Assembly: GCA_963817905.1 (NCBI GenBank)
Contig: CAWFPS010000002.1
Coordinates: 496,001-560,000, forward strand
Length of the DNA: 64,000 bases
Reading direction: 5' to 3'
From: VRUE01 sp963817905
GTDB taxonomy: Bacteria; Actinomycetota; Thermoleophilia; Solirubrobacterales; 70-9
Part shown: positions 32,571-41,100 of the stretch, piece by piece
Numbering within the stretch: position 1 is the stretch's first letter
How the letters are laid out: every line of letters begins with the position of its first letter
Notes under the pieces: generated by a model
Databases searched by the model: none
Told to the model about the DNA's origin: nothing
What the model saw: only the letters and a program-made list of their open reading frames with translations
Position numbers and translations under genes: made by a program

Positions 32571-32828
32571 TCAGCCGTAGCGTTCGAGGTCGTAGCGGCG
32601 CCGTTCCTTGCGCGCCTCGAGCCGACCCTGAACGATCGAGAGCACGATCACGAGGATCGCGAAGAAGCCGATCACGCCGAAGCAGAAGAAGGTGACCGTC
32701 TGGTCCGTGGTCGGCCCGGCGAGGCCCACACCGTTGTCGGCGAGGGCCAGCGGTGCCGCCAGCAGCAGCGAAAGCAACGCAGCTGCGAGAGCGGCGAGTG
32801 TGACCATGCGGCGCGCGGGCAACTTCAC
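32571..32828 (-). CDS. Small membrane protein, function unknown
   Basis: 85 residues from a GTG start (VKLPARRMVTL). Two hydrophobic segments are visible: residues 8-28 (LAALAAALLSLLLAAPLALA, signal-like) and about 44-68 (TVTFFCFGVIGFFAILVIVL), followed by a highly charged tail ending ARKERRRYDLERYG. The second segment is a likely membrane anchor with the charged tail inside the cell. ATG 32807 is an alternative start. It diverges from uppP across a structured spacer. No family is recognised. Confidence 0.6.
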   Translation of the reverse strand: MKLPARRMVTLAALAAALLSLLLAAPLALADNGVGLAGPTTDQTVTFFCFGVIGFFAILVIVLSIVQGRLEARKERRRYDLERYG

Positions 32829-32840
32829 GCCCGGCAATCT

Positions 32841-32950
32841 AGCGCAAGAGACGGGTGCCCCACGGAGGAAACTTTGGAGCCCTCCCCGGCAAGCAGCCTG
32901 GAGGCCGTCCCTATGCGGGTTTCCGCAGGGGGGCGCCCGCCTCTTGCGCT
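32841..32950 (+). other. Structured intergenic element upstream of uppP, possible ncRNA or leader
   Basis: The outer stem is AGCGCAAGAG (32841-32850) with CTCTTGCGCT (32941-32950), continued after one mismatch by CGGGTGCCCC (32852-32861) with GGGGCGCCCG (32930-32939), including one G-U pair. Inside, GGAGG pairs with CCTCC, GGC with GCC and TGCGG-GTTT-CCGCA forms a hairpin, so a multibranch fold is possible. It lies between divergent genes and ends 40 bp before the uppP start. I could not match it to a known riboswitch class. Strand is uncertain. Confidence 0.5.
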
Positions 32951-32990
32951 CCATAGCTGGCCTTTAAGTTCCCCCATAGGATGCGCCGCC

Positions 32991-33806
32991 GTGAGCACTC
33001 TCGAAGCCATCGTGCTCGGTCTCGTCCAGGGGCTGACCGAGTTCCTGCCGATCTCCTCCAGCGGTCACCTGCGGATCGTGCCGGCATTGCTTGGCTGGTC
33101 CGACCCCGGTGCCGGCTTCACCGCCGTGATCCAGCTGGGAACGATGGCGGCGGTGCTGATCTACTTCCGCGCCGACCTGATCCGCATCGCCCGCGCCTTC
33201 CTCGGCGAGCTGCGCATTCCCGCCCGCCAGCGCAGCCACGAGGCGAACCTGGGCTGGTTCATCGTCCTCGGCACGATCCCGATCTCGATCTTCGGCTTCA
33301 TCTTCAAGGACCAGATCGAGTCGGGCGCCCGCAGCCTCTACCTGATCGGCTCGGCCCTGATCCTCTTTTCCTTCGTGATGATCGCCGCCGAGCGGGTCGG
33401 CACCCGGCAGCGCTCGCTGGCCGGGCTGGATGGGCGCGACGGCTTCTTCATCGGCATGGCCCAGTCGCTGGCCCTCGTGCCCGGCGTCTCGCGCTCGGGA
33501 GCGACGATCTCGGCCGGTCTCTTCCGCGGCTTCGACCGGGTCGCCGCCGCCCGCTACTCCTTCCTGCTCTCGGTCCCCGCCGTCGTCCTCAGCGGCCTCT
33601 TCGAGCTGCGCAAGGTCGGCGAAGCGGGCGGGCCCTCGGTGGGAGCGACCGCGATCGCCACGCTGGTCGCCTTCGTCACCGGCTACGCCGCGATCGCCTG
33701 GCTGCTGCGCTACCTCAGCACCCACTCGCTGGAGATCTTCGTCGTCTACCGGATCGCCCTCGGCGCCCTGGTGCTGGTGCTGGCGGCGAGCGGCGCGATC
33801 AGCTGA
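32991..33806 (+). CDS. uppP: Undecaprenyl-diphosphatase
   Basis: 271 residues with a GTG start. Dephosphorylates undecaprenyl pyrophosphate to recycle the lipid carrier of peptidoglycan synthesis and can give bacitracin resistance. Both active-site regions are present: GLTEFLPISSSGHLRIVPA at the N-terminus and VPGVSRSGATISAGL at about residue 165. About eight membrane helices cover most of the chain. A hairpin terminator follows. The structured element upstream may affect its expression. Confidence 0.95.
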   Translation: MSTLEAIVLGLVQGLTEFLPISSSGHLRIVPALLGWSDPGAGFTAVIQLGTMAAVLIYFRADLIRIARAFLGELRIPARQRSHEANLGWFIVLGTIPISIFGFIFKDQIESGARSLYLIGSALILFSFVMIAAERVGTRQRSLAGLDGRDGFFIGMAQSLALVPGVSRSGATISAGLFRGFDRVAAARYSFLLSVPAVVLSGLFELRKVGEAGGPSVGATAIATLVAFVTGYAAIAWLLRYLSTHSLEIFVVYRIALGALVLVLAASGAIS

Positions 33807-33828
33807 GCGCGCACCGGCCCCAGAAAGA

Positions 33829-33858
33829 GCGAACGGCCCGGGGCAGTGGGCCGTTCGC
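33829..33858 (+). terminator. Hairpin terminator after uppP
   Basis: GCGAACGGCCC (33829-33839) and GGGCCGTTCGC (33848-33858) form a perfect 11-bp stem with an 8-nt loop, 23 bp after the uppP stop. Confidence 0.8.
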
Positions 33859-33982
33859 GGTGACGAGAGAGGAGTCTCGTGAGGGTGGAATTCTGGCCTG
33901 GCGAGGGGCCGTCGCCGTGAACATCCAGAGAACCTGTGGTGAAGCTCCGGTGACGACTTTCCCGCAATTTGGCATCTTCCGG

Positions 33983-34004
33983 CTGTGAAAATCCTGTGAA
34001 CGCA
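33983..34004 (-). promoter_or_regulatory. Two 11-bp direct repeats before the OmpR-type regulator gene (PHO-box-like)
   Basis: CTGTGAAAATC and CTGTGAACGCA are adjacent 11-bp units; on the other strand they read as TTCACAG repeats 11 bp apart, the same unit seen before the winged-helix gene at 58251. A similar pair, GGTGAAGCTCC and GGTGACGACTT, lies 45 bp upstream. The layout matches actinobacterial PHO boxes. A TACAAT -10-like box is at 34040. Confidence 0.4.
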
Positions 34005-34099
34005 GGGGTTTTGGCCGCGCACCCGTCGGCGCTGGCGCGTACAATCCTGCCGTCTCGCAAGTACGGGCACTCCCTTCGCCAGAGACCAGCGCCGTCCAC

Positions 34100-34867
34100 T
34101 TGAACCCACAGCAGACCATCCGGCTCGCGGTAATCGACGACGACAGCGGTTTCGTCACCGTGCTCTCCAAGCGCACCGAGGCGGCCGGCTGGCAGCAGCG
34201 GGTGCTGAGCAGCGCGATCCCGCCGGAAGAGCTGGTGGCGATGAAGCTGAATGCGCTGCTGCTCGACTTGGCGGTGCTCGGCGACGAAGCCTGGGAGTAC
34301 CTGGCGCGGGTCTGCGAGATGCTGCCCGACCTCGGAGTCGTCGTTTGCACCGGCCGCTCCACCGTCGCCCAGCGGGTGCGGGCGCTGCGGCTCGGCGCCG
34401 ACGACTGGATCGGCAAGCCCTGCCATCCCGAGGAGGCGATGGCGCGGATCGAGGCCGTCTCGCGCCGCCGTCGCCGCAGCCGCGCCGACGCCGAGGCGAC
34501 CCCGCTCGTCGCCGGCGAGCTGGAGATCCGCGCCGACCAGTTCCAGGCCTTCGTCGGCGAGGGCAGCCTCGACCTAACCCGGCGCGAGTTCGAGCTGCTG
34601 CAGCTGCTCGCCGACACCAAGGGCCAGGTGCTCGAGCGCGAGGCGATCTACCAGCGGGTCTGGGGCTACGCGATGGCCCACGGCGACCGCTCCGTCGACG
34701 TCTTCATCCGCAAGCTGCGCCAGAAGCTGGAGAAGCGCTCACCCGGCTGGCGCTACATCCACACCCACTTCGGCGTCGGCTACCGCTTCGAACCGGAGGC
34801 GGTGGGCGGTCGGTTCCTCGAGCCCGTTGCGCCCCCCGGCCGGGCCTCCGCCGTATCGGTCGCATAA
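34100..34867 (+). CDS. OmpR/PhoB-family response regulator
   Basis: 255 residues with a TTG start. The receiver domain (about 8-125) has the acidic pocket VIDDDSG, the probable phospho-acceptor Asp in NALLLDLAVLG and the conserved lysine in IGKPCHPEE. The DNA-binding domain (about 150-235) is a PhoB-type winged helix: LTRREFELLQLLADTKGQVL, VWGYAMAHGDRSVDVFIRKL and HTHFGVGYRFE. No histidine kinase is adjacent, so it is an orphan in this window. The winged-helix part resembles the receiver-less protein at 58251, and both have TTCAC repeats upstream, so a role in phosphate response is possible but unproven. 248 bp of non-coding sequence follow, containing a TTGACA at 34977 that may belong to the RHS promoter. 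Confidence 0.88.
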   Translation: MNPQQTIRLAVIDDDSGFVTVLSKRTEAAGWQQRVLSSAIPPEELVAMKLNALLLDLAVLGDEAWEYLARVCEMLPDLGVVVCTGRSTVAQRVRALRLGADDWIGKPCHPEEAMARIEAVSRRRRRSRADAEATPLVAGELEIRADQFQAFVGEGSLDLTRREFELLQLLADTKGQVLEREAIYQRVWGYAMAHGDRSVDVFIRKLRQKLEKRSPGWRYIHTHFGVGYRFEPEAVGGRFLEPVAPPGRASAVSVA

Positions 34868-35115
34868 GGAGCCGAAGGCCGATTGCCGTTCGGGGCGCTG
34901 CCGCATCGCCCGGACAGGCCGACCCAAGTCCGCCTGCGCGCGGTTGAGTTAACAAATGTCAACCGGGCTGTGCACATTGACAATGGCGCTGGCCGGAGGT
35001 GCGTGGGAGGCTAAGCGGGCAGCTGGCGCTCCGGGCAAACGCAAATCGCGGATGAGGCTGAGGGTCGACAGGGCTGCGCGTATTTTTGTCTCGGGCCATC
35101 GAGCAGGGGGGAACA

Positions 35116-38100
35116 GTGACCAACCGGTCTATCCACGGAATCGCATTGATCGTCACCGCTACCGCGTTGCTGGCCCTGGGCCTGTGGAGTGCGGCTTCGG
35201 CGCGCGCCGAAGAAGAACCCGTCGAAAGCTTCCCGGCGTCCCTCTCGCTCGCCGGCGAAGCGGAAGTGACGCTGCAAAACTCGACAGACGGGGTCGAATG
35301 CAAGACCGAAGGGGAAGTCCAGGCGCTCGGCGGCGAAGGCCAGTTCGAAAACGAGACCTCGGGCACGGCGACGCTCACCCTGCACAACTGCAAAGACTCG
35401 CTCAAATTCACCTGTACCACCTTGGGCGAGAAAGCGGGCACGATCGTGGCCAAAGACCTTCCCTTCCGCCTCGTCTACCTCTCCGACGGCGAACCGGGCA
35501 TCCTCTTCCTGCCCGACACCGAAAGCGGGTTGCTGGCGACTGCAAAATGCGGCGGCTTCATCCCGGTTGAAATCGCGGGCAAAGGCGTGCTCGCCCACAT
35601 CACCGAACCGGTGCTGGGCGAAGCCTCGCCGACGCTGGAGGTCGACCTCAATGCCTCCGAAGTGGGCGAAGGAGAATATGCCCAGGAGTACACGGAGACC
35701 AAAGCAGGCACCGAATACGGCCTGCAGATGATCGTCGCTGAAGAACCCGTACCCGCGACCCTGGAAGCCGAGGCGACGGTGAGCTTCGGCGAAGAGAAAG
35801 CGGTGCTGGCGTCTCCCGGCCCGCTCCTCGAACCTCCCGGCAGCAGCTTCCCGGCGTCCCTCTCGCTCGCTGGCGAAGCGGAAGTGACGCTGCAAAACTC
35901 GACAGACGGGGTCGAATGCAAGACCGAAGGGGAAGTCCAGGCGCTCGGCGGCGAAGGCCAGTTCGAAAACGAGACCTCGGGCACGGCGACGCTCACCCTG
36001 CACAACTGCAAAGACTCACTCAAATACACCTGTACCACCGTGGGCGAGAAAGCGGGCACGATCGTGGCCAAAGACCTTCCCTTCCGCCTCGTCTACCTCT
36101 CCGACGGCGAACCGGGCATCCTCTTCCTGCCCGACACCGAAAGCGGGTTGCTGGCGACTGCAAAATGCGGCGGCTTCATCCCGGTTGAAATCGCGGGCAA
36201 AGGCGTGCTCGCCCACATCACCGAACCGGTGCTGGGCGAAGCCTCGCCGACGCTGGAGGTCGACCTCAATGCCTCCGAAGTGGGCGAAGGAGAATACGCC
36301 CAGGAGTACACGGAGACCAAAGCAGGCACCGAATACGGCCTGCAGATGATCGTCGCTGAAGAACCCGTACCCGCGACCCTGGAAGCCGAGGCGACGGTGA
36401 GCTTCGGCGAAGGGGAAGCAGTGCTGGCGGCATCCAGTCCCAATATCGCCTTTGAACCCCTGGAGCCGCCGGAAGTGACGAGCGAAGCGGCTTCGTCGGT
36501 CAAAGCGACCCAGGCGACCTTGAACGGGAGCGTCAACCCAAGGGGTCACGCCACCAGCTACTACTTCGAGTACGGTCCGACCGCGGCCTACGGGTTGCAG
36601 ATCCCCGTCTCAGCTGAATCCGCCGGCAGCGGGACCTCCAGCGTACCGGTCGAGCAGACGCCGACGGGACTTGCCGAAGGAACCACGTACCACTACCGGT
36701 TGGTCGCAGAGGGTGATGGCACCAGCTACGGGGAAGACGTGACCTTCGAAACCGTCACCGCCCCCGAGACGACGATCGACTCACCCCAACCCAGCTACAC
36801 GAGCCACGAAGAGCCGCCGATCGAATTCAGCTCGAGCGACCCCGAAGCCACGTTCAAGTGCTCGCTCGACGAAGGCGAAAAACCGACCAAAGCCTGCGAA
36901 TCCCCCTACGCATTGTCCGAACACCTCGAACCGGGATGGCACACGCTCTACGTCGCTGCCAGCGACTCGGGGGGCAACCAAGATCCGACCCCGGCGAGTT
37001 GGACCTTCAACACTGCCGTCTACCCGACAGTCGAAGAATCCTCAGATAGCAAGCTCGTCTATCCCGAAGACGGCAAGAGGACCGCCAGCTACTTCACGCT
37101 GAAGGCCGAGTGGGGCGAAGCGCCCGAAGGCGGCGGGGTGACCGGCGTCACTTTTCAGGTGAAGCTCTACGGTGAGGACGCGTTCAAAGAGGTGCCCGCT
37201 GAGTGCGTGATCGACAGCAAAGGCCAAGGGGTCTCGTGGCCGCTCGCAGCGACGAGCAACCCGGGTCATACCGAAGCGGTCTTCCTCGACGTCAAAGACT
37301 GCGCACCGCTCGAACAGGATGGCTACCCCCCCCGGAGCCTATGGTTCCGCGCCGTCTTCGACGGCGGCGAAAAAGCCGCCGGCGCGAGCGAGTCCGCTCT
37401 CACCACGTTCGTCGACGACTACTACCTCGCCAGCTCGATCACCGACGCCACCGAATCGGTCGGCCCGGCCAGCGTCGACCTTCTCACCGGCGCCTTCACG
37501 CTAAGCCGCACCGACGTCTCGATCCCAGTCCCCGGCAGCGAAGCAAACCTCGAATTCACTCGCACCTACCACTCGTCAATCGCAGAAAGCTCAACGGTGT
37601 TCGGCCAAGACTGGCAGCTCTCGACGCCGGTGGAATCAGAATACGAAGGCGAAGCGTGGACGAAGCTCGAAAAGCACGTGAGTCCCGCCACCGAAGCCGT
37701 CTTCGAAAAGGAATGCTGGAACGAAGAAGGGGAAACCGTCGCCTGTAATCCGGCTGAACCATGCGACGGAGAACATTTCTGCGAAAAATGGGAAGTCGAA
37801 GAAGCGCGCCCCGAAGAGCGCTGGATGGAACTCCTCGACAACGAAGGTGCCGGCGTCGTCTTTGAAATCGAAGGCGAAGGCGAAGGCGAGAGCTACGTCT
37901 CTCCCGACTACGCCAAGGAACTGAAGCTCGCCCGCCAGGACGCCGAACACATCGTGCTCAGCACTCCCGACGGGACGCACACGAGCTTCGTCGAAAGCAC
38001 AAGCGGGAGGTACCTGCCCAAGACGATCTCCTTCCAGGCGACGCCGAGCTCGGCGCGGATGGTCTACGAAGACCCCGGCCACGGTGAAGACCTGCGGCTG

Positions 38101-41100
38101 GAAAGGGAGATCGCCCCGGCGCCCGAAGGGGTTGAATGCAAAGACTGGACCTCGATTGAAACCGCGGGCTGCCGCACGCTTGTCTTCGAATACCTGCCGA
38201 AGAACGAATGGGCCAAAGCCGTCTACCACGCATGGGAAGTCAACCTCGCTTCGATCCGCTACTACGACGCAAGCGGCGAAAAAGAACATCCCCACTCCCA
38301 GGTAGTCGCCAAATACAACTACGACGGCTCCCTGAACCTGACCGAAGAGTGGGATCCCAGGCTGCCGAATTTGAAAGAGGAATACACCTACGGCGCCGCG
38401 ATGACGTCGTTCACCCCGCCCGGCGAGGAACCCTGGGAATTCAGCTATGAGTACCACGTCTGGCCCGAAGTCCTGAAGCTGAAGGCGGTCAGCCGCGCGA
38501 GCCTGATCGAAGAAGAACCGACGGCGACGACGACGATCGCCTACGACGTGCCGATCTCCGGCGAAGCGGCCCCCTATGAGATGGGCCCGGCGGCGGTCGC
38601 CGAATGGGGCCAGGCCGACTTCCCCGTCGACGCGACGGCGGTCTTCCCCGCGACCAACGTCCCCACGGTCGAAGCCTTCGACCCGCGGGGCAGCGTCGGC
38701 TCCTCCGGCTCCGGCGAAGGGGAGCTGGACTCCCCGCACGGCATCGCCACCGACGCCGAAGGAAACCTCTGGGTCGCCGACACCGAAAACGACCGCATCC
38801 AGCGCTTCGGCCCCGAAGGCGAATACCTCGCCGGCTTCGGCACCTCGGGCTCCGAAGCGGGCCAGCTCGACGGCCCGCGCGCCGTCGCCGTCGACTCCGG
38901 AGGCGACGTCTGGGTCGCCGACACCGAAAACAACCGGATCGAGAAGTTCGGCCCGGAAGGGGAATACCTCTCAGGATTCGGCTCCTACGGCTCGGGAGCG
39001 GGCCAGCTCGACAGCCCGGGCGGCATCGCGATCGATTCCGAAGGCTACGTCTTGGTCGCCGACACCGGCAACGACCGGGTTGAGGTGTTCTCCGCCGAAG
39101 GCGAATACCAGGGCGCCTATGGATCCCTCAGCGAACCGACCGGCATCCTCACCGTGGAAAACTACTTCTGGGTCGCCGACACCGGCAACGACCGCGTCGC
39201 CACGCTTTTCGATGTCTACGGCACCCTGTATTTCCTCGGGGCCTTTGGCACCTCTGGTTCCGGCGACAGCGAGTTCGACCGCCCTGAAGGGCTGGCCCTC
39301 GACTCCTCCTTCAACCTCTTGGTCGCCGACACCGGCAACGACCGCGTCGAGCAGTTCAACCTCAACGGCTACCAGTACATGGCCGAGTTCGGCTCGCAGG
39401 GAACCGGCAGCGGGCAGTTCGAAGGCCCCAGCGGGCTCGCCCTCGATTCCAACGGCTACATCTGGGTGGCCGACAGCGGTAACGGCCGCGTCGAGCAGTG
39501 GGAAGCGGTCGAACCCTCGCTGAGCGACTACGAACAGGCCACCGTCCACTACCTGGACCCCGACGGCTATGAGGTCAATACCGCCTCGCCCGCGCCGCCG
39601 GGAGTGGAAGGCGACGCGATCACGACCTCCGAAACCGACGCCAAGGGAGATGTCGTGCGCGAGCTGAGCGCCCAGAACCGCCTCGAAGCGCTGGAAGGCG
39701 AAGATCCGGTCGCCCGCTCCAAAGAGCTCGACTCCCATTCCACCTACACCTACGCCGAAGACGGCGCCCGCACGGTCGAAACCGAGTCCTGGGGCCCGCT
39801 GCACGAGGTGCGGCTCGAAAACGGGGAAACCGTTGAAGCCCGCGCCCACACGCTGGTCAAGAACGACCAGGGCTTCGAACACAAAGAAGAAGAAACCTGG
39901 CCCAACCTGGCGACTGAAGAAACCAGCGGCGCTGTCGTCCTCGGCGAAGAAGGCGAACTGGAAGCCCAGTTGAGCGAAACCCACTACGACTGGGACCTGC
40001 GCCTGCCGACCGAATCGATCACCGACCCCGAAGGCCTCGATCTGGTCACCAAGACCGCCTACTACACCGGCGGTCCCTCCAAGGGCCAGGTCAAGGAAGA
40101 AAGTCAACCCGCCGACACCGCGGGCGAAACCGCCGACACGACCAAGACCGTCTACTGGACCGCGGGCACGAACGAAGAAAACGAAAGCTGCGGCAGCAAA
40201 GCTGCCTGGGCGGGCCTGCCCTGCGTTACGCACCCGGTGGCGGAACCCAGCCCCGAAGGCGGCAACCCGAAGCTGCCTTGGAGCTGGTTCACAAAATACT
40301 CGAACCTCGACCAACCCGAAGAAACCCAGGAGAAGACCAACGGCACGACCAAGCGCACCACGACGATTGACTACGACTCCGCCGGCCGTCCCGGAACGGC
40401 CCACGTCACCGGCGAAGGCACGTCGATCCCGCCGGTGGAAACCACCTACGACGAAGAAACCGGTGCGCCGATCAGCCAGCAGTTCGTCTGCGAATCCGAA
40501 TGCGAAGGCTTCGACCAGCAGAAGATCGAAACCACCTACGACGCCCTCGGTCGCCCGATCGAATACGAAGACGCCGACGGCAACGTATCGGGCGTCGCCT
40601 ATGACCTGCTGGGCAGGCCAACCGTCGCAACCGACGGCAAGGGCTACCAGACGATCTCCTACGACGAAGAATCGGGCGTGGCCACGGAAATGACCGACTC
40701 GGCGGCCGGCACCTTCAAAGCCGGCTACAACGGCGACGGCCAGATGACCGAACAGCTGCTGCCCAACGGCCTGAGCCAAAAAGTCGAATACGATCCGGAA
40801 GGCACAGCGGTCGGACTCGAATACGTCAAGGAAACAGGTTGCTCGGAAGCCTGTACCTGGCTCGAGTTCCACCGCGAAGACTCGATCGGCGGCCAGGTTC
40901 TGCACGAAACCGGCACCCTCGGCAGCCACGAATACAGCTACGACCATGCCGGGCGACTGACCCTGGCCAAGGAAACCCCGACCGGGGAAGGCTGCACCAC
41001 CCGCGCCTACAGCTTCGACAAAGACTCCAACCGCCTCTCCAAGACGACGCGCGAACCCAAAGAAGGCGCCTGCGACACGACCTCGACTGGCACCAAACAG

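Noticed and set aside
32841..32950. Candidate SRP RNA, RNase P RNA, cobalamin or SAM riboswitch
   Set aside because: The conserved core bases of those RNAs (for example the GGAAG loop of SRP RNA or the cobalamin box) could not be found in the element on either strand.
38971..40947. 658-codon antisense frame inside the RHS gene
   Set aside because: Valine- and phenylalanine-rich mirror of Glu/Asp-rich sense codons; no protein features.
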